Assembly (NCBI GenBank): GCA_027451405.1
Contig: DAIDJM010000022.1
Location: 1 to 64,000 of the forward strand
Direction: 5' to 3'
Length of the DNA stretch: 64,000 nt
Origin: Acetobacteraceae bacterium
GTDB taxonomy: Bacteria > Pseudomonadota > Alphaproteobacteria > Acetobacterales > Acetobacteraceae
Positions within the stretch are counted from its first letter, which is position 1, and each line of letters opens with the position of its first letter. This document shows positions 19,394 to 28,213 of this stretch, in pieces. The translations under genes were made by a program, and so were the position numbers. The notes beneath the pieces are model-generated. The model had not been told where the DNA came from and did not search any database. It was given only the letters and a program-made list of their open reading frames with translations.

Positions 19394-20439
19394 ACGATGC
19401 GGCCACCCGGCGTGGGGCGCGGCACACCCGTGGTGCCCGGAAAGCTCAGCGGCAGGCCGCGCCGGACGCGCGCGGCCAGGAATGCGAAACATTCGGCTTC
19501 GAGCGCGTCGCCGTCCCAGCCCACCCGTTCCACCGGCTCGACCGGGCATGCGAACGCGGCCGCCAGCGCCGCCATGAGGCTGGGATTGCGCCGCCCGCCG
19601 CCGGTGACGAGCACGCGTCCCGGCCGCGTGGGCAGAGGCGTGGCCGCCGCGGCCCGCGCCGTGAAAGCCGTCAGGGTCGCGGCTGCATCGGCCGGCGTGA
19701 GCGGCGCCACGAACTTCAGGGCCTCCGCGAAATCCTGCCGGTCGAGCGATTTGGGCGGCGGGCGGCGGAAGAAATCGGGTGCCAGCAGCTGCGCCAGCAC
19801 GCCCTCGTCGGGGCGTCCGGCCGCGGCCAGCCTTCCGTCGCGGTCGAGCGGCTCGCCGGTCGCGGCCGCGCAGAAATCGTCGAGCAGGGCGCAGCCCGGC
19901 CCCGTGTCGCCGGCGAGCAGATCGCTCTCGCCGATCCACGTGATATTGGCCACGCCGCCGAGATTGAGCACCGCGAGCGGCCGGGGCAGGTCTGCCGCGA
20001 GCGCCGCATGATAAACCGGCGCGAAGGGCGCCCCCTCTCCGCCTGCCGCGACATCGGCCAGCCGGAAATCGCAGGCCACCGGCAGCCCCGTCTCGCGGGC
20101 GAGCGCCGCCGCGTCGCCGATCTGCCAGGTCCGGCGCTCGGCTGGGCGGTGCAGGATGGTCTGGCCGTGAAAGCCAATCAGCTCGGCTGGCTCGCCGAGC
20201 GCCCGCACCGCCTCGGCATGCCGCGCGGTCAGCGCGCGCTCGGCGGCCTGGAGGTCCGCATCGTCCGCCGGAAGCGTGGGCGCCCGGTCGATCAGCGCGC
20301 GCAGCGCCGCCCGCAGGCCCGGATCATAGGGCAATGTGAGCCGGCGCCCCTGGCCCAGCACGCGCTCGCCATCGGTCTCGATCCGCGCCGCATCCACCCC
20401 GTCGAGCGAGGTGCCGCTCATCAGCCCGATCACCCGCAC
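19390..20439 (-). CDS. anmK: Anhydro-N-acetylmuramic acid kinase
   Basis: A 349-residue sugar kinase of the hexokinase/actin fold that phosphorylates and opens 1,6-anhydro-MurNAc to MurNAc-6-phosphate during cell-wall recycling. GLMSGTSLDGVDAARI at the N-terminus, IGFHGQTILHRP, the LNLGGVANITWIG phosphate loop and the VTGGGRRNPSLM block near the C-terminus are all family signatures. The start is the GTG at 20439 after GGGGAGAAGCGC; the frame is open to 20565 only because it crosses the tandem repeat. It is divergent from tyrS, an arrangement common in alphaproteobacteria. Confidence 0.95.
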   Translation of the reverse strand: MRVIGLMSGTSLDGVDAARIETDGERVLGQGRRLTLPYDPGLRAALRALIDRAPTLPADDADLQAAERALTARHAEAVRALGEPAELIGFHGQTILHRPAERRTWQIGDAAALARETGLPVACDFRLADVAAGGEGAPFAPVYHAALAADLPRPLAVLNLGGVANITWIGESDLLAGDTGPGCALLDDFCAAATGEPLDRDGRLAAAGRPDEGVLAQLLAPDFFRRPPPKSLDRQDFAEALKFVAPLTPADAAATLTAFTARAAAATPLPTRPGRVLVTGGGRRNPSLMAALAAAFACPVEPVERVGWDGDALEAECFAFLAARVRRGLPLSFPGTTGVPRPTPGGRIV

Positions 20440-20460
20440 GCGCTTCTCCCCGGCCCGCGC

Positions 20461-20580
20461 TCGATCCTGTTCGTCGAGCGGATTCACGCTTCCGGGTGGT
20501 TCCACCCTGCAGCGATCCGCTCGATCCTGCCGGCCGAGCGGATTCACACTTCCGGGTGGTTCCACCCCGCAGCGATCCGC
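20461..20580. repeat. Two tandem 60-base copies between anmK and tyrS
   Basis: 20461-20520 and 20521-20580 are head-to-tail copies with six differences. Each contains the hairpin GGGTGG-TT-CCACCC, and GAGCGGAT near its left end pairs with ATCCGCTC at its right boundary. The array ends in ATCCGCTCTAG, a terminus related to TAGAGCGA/TCGCTCTA of the element at 59839. It lies in the shared upstream region of anmK and tyrS. A two-unit REP-like array is the likely identity. Confidence 0.8.
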
Positions 20581-20630
20581 TCTAGCAGGCTCTCAGCGAT
20601 TTCGAACAACGACCAGCCCGCCGAGCCCCC

Positions 20631-21887
20631 ATGTCCTCCGACGAATTCCTCCGCGAAGCCCACGCCCGCGGCTTCGTCCACCAATGCACCGACCTCGAGG
20701 CGCTCGCCGCCGCGATGCGCGAGGCGCCGGTCGCTGCCTATATCGGCTTCGACTGCACCGCCGACAGCCTGCATGTCGGCAGCCTCGTCTCGATCATGCT
20801 GCTGCGCCTGCTGCAGCGGCACGGCCACAAGCCGGTCGTGCTACTCGGCGGCGGCACGACGCGGATCGGCGATCCCTCGGGCCGCGACGAGAGCCGGCAA
20901 TTGCTCGACGACGCGACGATCGCGGCGAACATGCAGGGCATCGCGCGTGCCTTCACCCCGTATCTGCGGTTCGGTGAACGGCGGGGCGACGCGATCTTCG
21001 TTAATAACGCGGAATGGCTAGATCCGCTCGGCTATATTCCCCTGCTGCGGGAAGTGGGCACCCATTTCACGATCAACCGCATGCTGACCATGGACAGCGT
21101 GCGGCTGCGGCTGGAGCGCGAACAGCCTCTTACCTTTCTCGAATTCAACTACATGATCCTGCAGAGCTACGATTTCCGCGAGCTCTATCGCCGGTACGGG
21201 GTGCGGTTGCAGATGGGCGGGTCGGATCAGTGGGGCAACATCGTCGCCGGCGCCGATCTCGTGCGCCGCACCGAGGGAGCGCAGGTGTTCGGCCTGACGA
21301 CGCCGCTGATCACCACGGCCTCGGGCGCCAAGATGGGCAAGACCGCCAAGGGCGCCGTCTGGCTCAATGCGGACCGGCTTGCGCCCTACGATTACTGGCA
21401 GTTCTGGCGCAATGCCGAGGATGCCGACACCGGCCACTTCCTGCGGCTCTTCACCGATCTGCCGCTCGACGAGATCGCCCGGCTCGAGGCGCTCGAAGGC
21501 GCGGACATCAACGAGGCCAAGAAAGTTCTCGCGACCGAGGCGACGGCCCTGCTGCATGGGCGTGACGCTGCCGATCAGGCCGCCGAAACCGCGCGGCGTA
21601 CTTTCGAGGCGGGCGCGGTGGCCGAAACTCTACCGGCGCATGATGTCCCGCGGGCGGCGCTAGAGGCGGGCATTCCGGTCGTGCAATTGCTGGCCGAATC
21701 GGGCCTCTCCGCCAGCCGCAGCGAGGCGCGCCGGCTGATCCGGGGCGGCGGCGCGCGGCTCAATGACATACCGGTCGCGGATGAGGCGGCGATCCTCCGC
21801 CTGGCCGATCTGCGCGACGGTGCCGCCAAACTCTCCGCCGGGCGCAAGCAGCACCGGCTGATCCGGCCGGCGCCGGATACGAACTGA
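20631..21887 (+). CDS. tyrS: Tyrosyl-tRNA synthetase
   Basis: A 418-residue class I synthetase that charges tRNA-Tyr. It has the HIGH-like HVGS (48-51), the tyrosine-binding [11 protein letters not shown] block, a KMGKT version of KMSKS ([14 protein letters not shown]) and a C-terminal S4 RNA-binding domain (about 350-415, [20 protein letters not shown]). Length is normal for the bacterial enzyme. The ATG at 20631 follows the tandem-repeat array by 50 bases; no strong ribosome site is seen. The TGA shares its last base with the ATG of the DUF2269 gene. Confidence 0.96.
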   Translation: MSSDEFLREAHARGFVHQCTDLEALAAAMREAPVAAYIGFDCTADSLHVGSLVSIMLLRLLQRHGHKPVVLLGGGTTRIGDPSGRDESRQLLDDATIAANMQGIARAFTPYLRFGERRGDAIFVNNAEWLDPLGYIPLLREVGTHFTINRMLTMDSVRLRLEREQPLTFLEFNYMILQSYDFRELYRRYGVRLQMGGSDQWGNIVAGADLVRRTEGAQVFGLTTPLITTASGAKMGKTAKGAVWLNADRLAPYDYWQFWRNAEDADTGHFLRLFTDLPLDEIARLEALEGADINEAKKVLATEATALLHGRDAADQAAETARRTFEAGAVAETLPAHDVPRAALEAGIPVVQLLAESGLSASRSEARRLIRGGGARLNDIPVADEAAILRLADLRDGAAKLSAGRKQHRLIRPAPDTN

Positions 21888-22354
21888 TGTTTCTTCAATA
21901 CGAAATCTTCAAGGTGTTGCACCTGATCGGCGTCGTCATGCTGATCGGCAACGTGACGGTCACCGCGTTCTGGAAGACGGTCGCCGACCGCACCGGCGAT
22001 CCGCTGCTGGTGGCTTTCGCGCAGCGCATCGTGATTTATGCTGACTGGTTCTTCACGCTGAGCGGCATCGTGCTGATCATCGTCGGCGGCTATGGTGCCA
22101 CCTGGACGATGGGTCTGAACCCGTTCCGCGTGCCCTGGATCGTGAACGCCGAGATTTTGTTTCTGATCTCGGGGCTCGTGTGGCTCGGCCTGCTCGTTCC
22201 GGTGCAAATCCGGCAATCGCGCCAGGCCCGCAAATTCGCGCTCGATGGCGAGGTGCCGCGCAGCTACTGGATCGCCGGCCGATGGTGGCTGGTCTGGGGC
22301 ATCGGCGCGACGGTGCCGCTGGTGGCCGCGGTTTACGTCATGATCGTGAAATAG
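21887..22354 (+). CDS. DUF2269-type integral membrane protein
   Basis: A 155-residue inner-membrane protein with four hydrophobic helices (about 8-28, 48-70, 88-110 and 132-153) and a short basic loop QIRQSRQARKFAL. The helix KVLHLIGVVMLIGNVTVTAFWK with a membrane-buried His is typical of the DUF2269 family, sometimes linked to haem or redox membrane proteins, but function is unknown. Its ATG overlaps the tyrS TGA by one base (TGATG), so it is translationally coupled to tyrS. It converges with the P450 gene across a 91-base gap holding a worn GC-rich repeat fragment. Confidence 0.8.
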   Translation: MFLQYEIFKVLHLIGVVMLIGNVTVTAFWKTVADRTGDPLLVAFAQRIVIYADWFFTLSGIVLIIVGGYGATWTMGLNPFRVPWIVNAEILFLISGLVWLGLLVPVQIRQSRQARKFALDGEVPRSYWIAGRWWLVWGIGATVPLVAAVYVMIVK

Positions 22355-22445
22355 GTGTCGTTGCTTCCGTTTCGGGGGTTGGGGCTGCAGGGCAACGTCA
22401 GGCGGACCCCGCTCTCGGGGCGAAGCCTGCCCCGCCGGTGGCGGC

Positions 22446-25400
22446 CTACCCGCCGAATACGTCCTGCTTGAAGTCTCCGGTTTCGATCTTCGCTTCGAGC
22501 CACCGTGATGCCGCCGCGTGCGACATTCCCGTCCTGTCCTGGCACATCCCAATCAGCGCCGCGCGCACGGACGGCGCCATGAAGCGCCCGTCGCCGCACA
22601 CATAAATGGCAGCGCCCGCCTCGATTGCCGGCCATACCTCGTCGGCGGCACCGCGCAGCGCGTCCTGCACGAAGCGGTGCGGATGCCCGTCGAGGCTGGA
22701 AAAGGCCGTGACCAGCCGCACGATGCCTCGCGCCTGCCAGGATTCCAGCTCGTCGCGATAGAAGAAATCATGTTCCGGATGCCGGCAGCCGTAGAACAGC
22801 CAGGCTGGACCGATGGATTTCCCTGCCTGCTTCAGGTGAGCGCGCTCCTGCAGGAATCCGCGGAAGGGCGCGATGCCGGTGCCGGGGCCGATCAGAATGA
22901 TCGGGCGCGTGGCATCCTCCGGCGGCGCGAAGGGCGGGTTTGGCCGCCGGATGTAGCCGAGCACAGTCTCGCCCGGCTCGACGCCGAGCAGATAGCTCGA
23001 TGCGACCCCGCGATAATGTCCCGCGCCCGACCAGGCCGGCGCCGAGAGCGCGCCCACCGTCAGGGTCGCCTCGCGCGGATCGGCGAGCGGCGAGGAAGAG
23101 ATGGAATAGAAGCGCGGCCGGATCGCCGGGCAGGCGGCGACGAAAGCCTCGAGCGGCATCTCCAAGGCCGGGAAGCGCCGCAGCAGATCGAGCAGCGTCA
23201 CACGCTTGCCGGCGATCTCAGCCGGATAGGTCTCGTCCGCGGCGAGTGCCGCCAGCTGCGCCCGCGTATCGGGACAGGCTGTGTACTGGGCCAGCGCCCG
23301 CACGTCGCCGCGGGTCGCGGGATCCTGCAATTCCACGAATTCCGCCAGCAGGTCGCCGACCGTGATCGGCTTGCCGATCGGCAGATGGCGGAACCCACGC
23401 CCCTGCCCTTCGAGCACCACGAGCTGCGCCGGATCGAGCCCCAGCCGCTCGGCCGCCGCGCGCACGATCGGCGGGCGGTTGCGCGCAAAGATCGCGATAT
23501 GATCGCCGTTCGCGTAGGCAACGCCGTCGGGCAGGCGGAGCGCGATATGGCGCACCGATTCGCGCGGCGCCTCGCGCGCAGGGTCCCAGAGTCCCGCAGC
23601 ATCGCGCACCAGTTCGCGATTGGCGAGAACCTCGAAGGCGACCGAATTCTCGGGCAACATCGCGCCGCGCATCGCACGCGCGTCGATCAAGCGCGCGGCG
23701 AGCTTCGGAGCCGCCGCCGGCGCTTCGGTCTCGCCGAGTGTCGCGAACAGGGCGGCAAGCCAGCCGGACAGCGCGCCATCGAAATCGCCGTTCGCATCCG
23801 CCGCGCCGCGTTCGACGATCGCGCTCGCGCCGCTTGCGCCGAGCATGGCCTCGATGCGCTGCGGAAACGCCTGATAGGTGTCGCGCCATTGCGTATTGCC
23901 GCAGCCCATCACGGCGACCCGCAAATCCGGTCGCGCCGGCAGCGCGAAACCGGCATCGAGCGCGGCTTCGAGCTTTGCCGCGCTGTCCGGCGCGCGGCCG
24001 TTATAGGTCGCGGTCACGGCCACGAGCACGCCGTGCTCCGGCACCGCGTCGAGCAGCGAGTCGAGCGGCGCCACGCTCGTCTCGAAACCGCCATCGCCGG
24101 CGCGCTCGGCGAGCGCCTCCGCGATCTCCCGGCAGGAGCCGAGGCTGCTGCCATAGAACACCGCGAGCGCGCCGCTGCCCGAAGCGGGCCGCGCCCGCCG
24201 GCGGAACGCGGCCGGCGAGGCCTCTGCGGCGGCGCTGCCGGCGGCCCGGCTGCGCTCGTGCGGCCGCCGCGGCCGCGCGCGGATCCGCAGCCCTTCCGGC
24301 TTCAGCGTCAGCGTTTCCTTGATGTCGAGCCGGTAGTCGTAAGGGTCGCTCAGGGCGAATTGTTGCAGAATCATCGCAAGCGCGAGCTTCGCCTCGGCCA
24401 GCGCGAATTGCCGTCCGATGCAGGCGCGCACGCCGCTGCCGAACGGCTTGTAGGCGTGCGGATGCAGCGCCGCCTCCCGCTCCGGCAGGAATCGGTCGAT
24501 GTCGAAAATGTCGGGATCGTCCCACATCTGCGGGTCGCGGTGCAGCGCCGTGATGAGCAGCGCGGTCGGATAATCCTTGCGGATCGGGTAGCGCCCGCCG
24601 ATTACCGTATCCTCGTAGGCGCCGAGCGTGATCGCGGGCGCCGTCGGCCACAGCCGCTGCGTCTCCTTGAGCACGCGCGAAATCACGTCGAGCTGCGCCA
24701 GGTCGACATATTCGGGCGTGCGGCCCTCCGGCAGCACGCGATCGACCTCCGCATAGGCCTGCGCCAATACCGCCGGATGGCGCAGCAGCAGATAGATCGC
24801 GAATGTCAGGAGCCCGCTCGTGGTCTCGTGACCGGCGATCATAAATGTAATGATCTGATAGCGGATGTTGATGTCGTCGAGCGTCGTCCCGGTCGCCGGA
24901 TCGACCGCCTGCAACATCAGGTTCATCAGGTCGGGACTGTCCTTCGGGTGGCGCCGGCGCTCGCGGATCACATCGTCCACGAGGTCGAACATCGCCTTGA
25001 TGTCGGCCGCGTACCGCCTCTGCCGCCAGGGATTGGGGATCTTCTTCACGACCGGGAGGCGCGTGAGCCCCGCCATCGCCTCCCCGAGGCCGCGATTCAT
25101 CGCGATCAGGAACGGATGTAGGGTTTCACTCTCGAAGCAATCGAACCGGTAGTCGAAGCCGGCGAGCGAAATGGTATCGAGCGTGAGCCGCGTCATGTCG
25201 TCGGCGACCGCGATGTCGCGGCCCTCGAGGCGCCGCCATTTGGCGATCAGCCGCTCGGCGACTTCGAGCATCACCGGGAAATAGCCGCGCATCGCCCGCA
25301 CGCCGAAGGCCGGCATCAGCACGCGATGCGCGCGGACCCAGTTGGGCTCGTCGCTGAACGCCGTGAACAGCCCGTCTCCCGCGAAATCGCGCACCTTCAG

Positions 25401-25661
25401 CAGCCCGGCGCCGAGCACCTTGCGAAACCGCCGCTCGTCGCAGAGCTCGGCGGCCAGATCCGCCGAGGCGACCAGCACGCCTTTGCGGCCGCCGAAATCG
25501 AGCTCGACGATTCCGCCATGTGCCAGCACCAGGGCCGTCATGGCCTGCATCACACGATCGCGCGGCAGAAGGTGCAGATGCCCGATCAGCGGCAGCCGCG
25601 GCGGCGAGGGGATCGCGGCGACCGGCGTCGGCGCCCTATCGCCCTGGCCTTCCGGGCTCAT
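22446..25661 (-). CDS. Self-sufficient cytochrome P450/NADPH-P450 reductase fusion (CYP102 type)
   Basis: A 1071-residue cytosolic fusion like P450 BM3, which hydroxylates medium- and long-chain fatty acids with NADPH. Haem domain (about 1-460): oxygen-binding AGHETTSG (276-283), ETQR (333-336) and haem-ligand Cys414 in FGSGVRACIGRQF; Phe99 in DGLFTAF sits where BM3 has Phe87. A linker rich in Ala/Arg leads to an FMN flavodoxin domain (about 497-645, FYGSSLGSCREIAEALAER), then FAD/NADPH domains with RFYSISSSP (850-858) and GPGTGIAPFRGFLQER (925-940). All cofactor motifs are intact. ATG at 25661 overlaps the TGA of the wax synthase gene (ATGA), so the two proteins are made together. Open frame continues upstream to 26582 but is not coding. 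Confidence 0.95.
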   Translation of the reverse strand: MSPEGQGDRAPTPVAAIPSPPRLPLIGHLHLLPRDRVMQAMTALVLAHGGIVELDFGGRKGVLVASADLAAELCDERRFRKVLGAGLLKVRDFAGDGLFTAFSDEPNWVRAHRVLMPAFGVRAMRGYFPVMLEVAERLIAKWRRLEGRDIAVADDMTRLTLDTISLAGFDYRFDCFESETLHPFLIAMNRGLGEAMAGLTRLPVVKKIPNPWRQRRYAADIKAMFDLVDDVIRERRRHPKDSPDLMNLMLQAVDPATGTTLDDINIRYQIITFMIAGHETTSGLLTFAIYLLLRHPAVLAQAYAEVDRVLPEGRTPEYVDLAQLDVISRVLKETQRLWPTAPAITLGAYEDTVIGGRYPIRKDYPTALLITALHRDPQMWDDPDIFDIDRFLPEREAALHPHAYKPFGSGVRACIGRQFALAEAKLALAMILQQFALSDPYDYRLDIKETLTLKPEGLRIRARPRRPHERSRAAGSAAAEASPAAFRRRARPASGSGALAVFYGSSLGSCREIAEALAERAGDGGFETSVAPLDSLLDAVPEHGVLVAVTATYNGRAPDSAAKLEAALDAGFALPARPDLRVAVMGCGNTQWRDTYQAFPQRIEAMLGASGASAIVERGAADANGDFDGALSGWLAALFATLGETEAPAAAPKLAARLIDARAMRGAMLPENSVAFEVLANRELVRDAAGLWDPAREAPRESVRHIALRLPDGVAYANGDHIAIFARNRPPIVRAAAERLGLDPAQLVVLEGQGRGFRHLPIGKPITVGDLLAEFVELQDPATRGDVRALAQYTACPDTRAQLAALAADETYPAEIAGKRVTLLDLLRRFPALEMPLEAFVAACPAIRPRFYSISSSPLADPREATLTVGALSAPAWSGAGHYRGVASSYLLGVEPGETVLGYIRRPNPPFAPPEDATRPIILIGPGTGIAPFRGFLQERAHLKQAGKSIGPAWLFYGCRHPEHDFFYRDELESWQARGIVRLVTAFSSLDGHPHRFVQDALRGAADEVWPAIEAGAAIYVCGDGRFMAPSVRAALIGMCQDRTGMSHAAASRWLEAKIETGDFKQDVFGG

Positions 25662-27187
25662 GCCGTGGCGCTCTCGTGGCGGGGCTGACTTTGCTGCGGA
25701 ATCGGAACGCTCTGCGCGTCGGACGGCGCGCCCTCGGGCGGCGGCAGCCCGGCGGCGGTGGTCAATGCTTCGAGTGATGGCGCCAGAGCGTCCGCGAGCT
25801 TCACGAGATCCGGCACCGCGCGCCGGTCGGCAGTCAGTCCGAAATCGAGTTCGCCGCAATAGCTCTGCACGGTGAGGTTCAGCGCGCAGCCATGGGCGGG
25901 GATCGATATCGGATAGAGCCCCGAGACCCGGGCCTCCCCGCAGAACAGCGGAACCGGCGGCCCCTGCACGTTGGAAATGACGACATTGACCGGGGACCCG
26001 ACCCAGTTCGCCGCGCCCGAGCTGCCATAGAGCCGGGCGAGTGCACTCAGCAGCAGCGGCGCGCCGGGGAATGCGTAATCCTGCGGCATCGCATCTTTGA
26101 TATCGGCGGTCAGCGACTTGGCATCGGTCGCTCCCCGCGCGATCTCGCGAAGCCGGTCGAGCGGATCGGCGATCTGGGTCGCCAGTCCGCACAGCATCCC
26201 GGCGACCTGGTTGTTCATGTCGGTATTGCCGAGTTCCCTCAGCGACACCGGCACGAAGGCGACGAGCGCGCGTTTCGGCAGCGCATCCCTGTCCTGCAGA
26301 TAGGTCCGCAGGGCACCGGCGCAGATCGCCATCACCACGTCGTTGAGCTTCGTGCCGGTGGCTTTGGCGAGGCGCTTCGCTGCCGCGAGCGGCAGCGCCC
26401 GCGCGGCATAGGCGCGCTCGCCACTGATCTGCACGTTGAACGGGGTGCGCGGCGCCATGGCGCGCGGCAGGCGCGCGAGCGACCGGGTCGGCATCAGGTC
26501 GGCGAGCCGCGCGCCCTCCTCGGGCAGTTTCGGCAACAACACGTTGTTCGCGGCCTTGAGCAGATCCGGCAAGCGCCGCCATGTGTCGATCTGTTGCCGC
26601 AGCGAGTTGATCGCGAGGTCACGGACCGCGCCCATGAGGTCGGTCGCGGAGGCGGCATCCGGGGCCGGCGGGGGACGCAGCAGCTCGCCGAGCGAGGCGG
26701 CGCTGCGCGGCTGCGGCGTCACGTCGTACATCGCCTTGGTGAGCACCATGCCCGCCGCGCCGTCGAGCGCCGCGTGATGCACCTTCGAGTAGAGCGCGGC
26801 CCGGCCGTCCGCGAGGCCCTCGATGATGGTGAACTGCCAGAGCGGGCGCGAGCGATCGAGCAGCTCGCCATGGAGCCGGGCGATCGTCTCCTCCATCTGC
26901 ACCATCGTGCCGGGGGCGGGCAGCACCAGGCCGCGGAGATGGAAGTCGAGATCGAAGGCATCGTCCTCGATCCAGCTCGGATGGTCGAGATGGAAAGGCG
27001 CCGGTCTCAGCTTGCGCGTGAAGAGCGGTGCGGCCCCGATGCGCTGCGACAGGAACGCCCGGTAGGCCTCGTAGAAGCGGCCGCGCTGGGCCTCCGGCAC
27101 GTCGAAGAGCGTGAAGCCCGCGACATGCATCGGCGTCTCCGGCGTCTCCGCGTAGAGAAAGCTGGCATCGATGCCGCGAAGCCTCAC
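25658..27187 (-). CDS. Wax ester synthase/diacylglycerol acyltransferase (WS/DGAT)
   Basis: A 509-residue bifunctional acyltransferase that joins acyl-CoA to a fatty alcohol or diacylglycerol, making storage wax esters or triacylglycerol. The catalytic HHxxxDG motif is intact (HHAALDG, 137-143, in YSKVHHAALDGAAGMVL), as is the C-terminal NVVISNVQGPPVPLF block with the conserved N-x-x-G-P-type segment. Start ATG at 27187. It is the first gene of a two-gene unit with the CYP102-type P450; their overlap implies joint use. It could esterify hydroxylated fatty-acid products or buffer free fatty acids; that is inference. Confidence 0.93.
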   Translation of the reverse strand: MRLRGIDASFLYAETPETPMHVAGFTLFDVPEAQRGRFYEAYRAFLSQRIGAAPLFTRKLRPAPFHLDHPSWIEDDAFDLDFHLRGLVLPAPGTMVQMEETIARLHGELLDRSRPLWQFTIIEGLADGRAALYSKVHHAALDGAAGMVLTKAMYDVTPQPRSAASLGELLRPPPAPDAASATDLMGAVRDLAINSLRQQIDTWRRLPDLLKAANNVLLPKLPEEGARLADLMPTRSLARLPRAMAPRTPFNVQISGERAYAARALPLAAAKRLAKATGTKLNDVVMAICAGALRTYLQDRDALPKRALVAFVPVSLRELGNTDMNNQVAGMLCGLATQIADPLDRLREIARGATDAKSLTADIKDAMPQDYAFPGAPLLLSALARLYGSSGAANWVGSPVNVVISNVQGPPVPLFCGEARVSGLYPISIPAHGCALNLTVQSYCGELDFGLTADRRAVPDLVKLADALAPSLEALTTAAGLPPPEGAPSDAQSVPIPQQSQPRHESATA

Positions 27188-27493
27188 CTGGTGCTCCCTC
27201 GCCTCCGGCGGCCAGGGAGGCGCTGTCGCCCTCGACCCGCCGCTTGGGTCTCAACGCCCCGGCCCTGTTCGTTATCCGATCCGCTGAAGCAGCGACGCTC
27301 GAAAGTAAAGGCCGGGCCAGCCGGGCGGAGCTTGCCCATCCGCAGGCGGAGGACAAAAAAATGGCGGCCTCGCGGCCGCCAAGTTTAGGGAGGAAACGTC
27401 CAAGAAGACGGCGGCCGAAGCCGCCGTCGCCGCTTAGCTAGGCGATCCTGCCTTCGAGCGCAAGGTTTTTTGCTGCGCCGCACCATAAATTCG
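27188..27493. other. 306-base gap holding the WS/DGAT upstream region and the nnrU terminator
   Basis: No gene was seen. The left half should hold the promoter of the WS/DGAT-P450 unit, but no sigma-70-like boxes stand out. The right half holds two hairpins: the terminator at 27354-27380 and GACGGCGGCcgaaGCCGCCGTC at 27408-27429, which on the minus strand has a stable TTCG loop. Confidence 0.5.
27354..27380 (-). terminator. Rho-independent terminator of the nnrU transcript
   Basis: Read on the minus strand, GGCGGCCgcgaGGCCGCC is followed at once by ATTTTTTT, a textbook intrinsic terminator. It lies about 114 bases beyond the nnrU stop and before the WS/DGAT promoter region, so it insulates the two units. 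Confidence 0.8.
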
Positions 27494-28171
27494 TCAGTGG
27501 GGCCAAACCGAAACGCCGATCACGATGCGATGGGCGATGATCAGCAACGCCCAGAGTCCGGCGCCGAACGCGATGACCTGGTTCGGGATTTCCTCGGGCA
27601 CGAAGCGATTGCGGCCTTCGAGGATCGCGAGACCCGGCACGATCGAGGTCGTGGCCGACAGCCGGCGCCAGTTCTCCGGATCGCGTTCGGCGAGTTTGCG
27701 GTCGATCGAGGGCATGCCGGCCATCGCGGTCGCGGCGAAGGCGCCGAAGAAGATGAGCGATGCCCAGTCCCCGTTCATCAGCAGATGCACGCTCGCCCAG
27801 ATCGCGAAGGCGCAGAGCATCGGGTGCCGCGTGATGCGCTGGATCCCCCGCGCCGGCTGACCGAGCGCGCCCTGCTGGTTCACTGCGGTCGGGTTGGGCC
27901 CCATGACCGCCGCCACGAGCAGAATCGAAGCCGGCAGCATGGCCAGGATCGCCAGATATTGCAGCCAGTGGGGCGGCACCCAGAGCGGCAACACCGGCGC
28001 GTGCTGATAGGCCGCGACCAGCAGCACCATCGAGACCAGCGAAACCGCGGAGTAGCCGCCGCGGAACTCGTTCTCCCCGAACCGCCCCACCAGTTTGCGG
28101 CGAGCAGCGGTGCCGGCGAGCCCGATATGAATGTCGAGCCAGATCAACGCGGCGAGTGCCAGCAGCTCCAT
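27494..28171 (-). CDS. NnrU family membrane protein
   Basis: A 225-residue inner-membrane protein with about six hydrophobic segments. GPNPTAVNQQ, GIQRITRHPMLCAFAIWA and the MNGDWASLIFFG block are NnrU-family marks; the same fold appears in isoprenylcysteine methyltransferase-like proteins. NnrU was named for nitrite/nitric-oxide reduction clusters, but most members, including this one, are not near denitrification genes, so that role should not be assumed. Start ATG at 28171. It is followed by a strong terminator and preceded by an alpha/beta hydrolase on the same strand 42 bases away, possibly co-transcribed. Confidence 0.87.
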   Translation of the reverse strand: MELLALAALIWLDIHIGLAGTAARRKLVGRFGENEFRGGYSAVSLVSMVLLVAAYQHAPVLPLWVPPHWLQYLAILAMLPASILLVAAVMGPNPTAVNQQGALGQPARGIQRITRHPMLCAFAIWASVHLLMNGDWASLIFFGAFAATAMAGMPSIDRKLAERDPENWRRLSATTSIVPGLAILEGRNRFVPEEIPNQVIAFGAGLWALLIIAHRIVIGVSVWPH

Positions 28172-28213
28172 GCTTTCGTAACCTCCCGTAAGGATGTTTC
28201 TGAGAGCGCCCGT

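Noticed and set aside
19394-19939. N-terminal extension of the EamA protein
   Set aside because: It is anmK read out of frame and has no membrane helices.
22518-25121. 867-residue open frame antisense to the CYP102-type gene
   Set aside because: Rich in Arg, Ala, Gln and His with no domain; high third-position GC in the true gene opens its complement. The P450 has complete motifs throughout.
25662-26582. Extension of the P450 fusion to 1378 residues
   Set aside because: The additional 307 residues are WS/DGAT DNA in the wrong frame; ATG 25661 fits the ATGA junction.
27381-27440. Possible short peptide after GGGAGGAAACG on the plus strand
   Set aside because: There is no start codon in frame; hairpins on the minus strand explain the sequence better.
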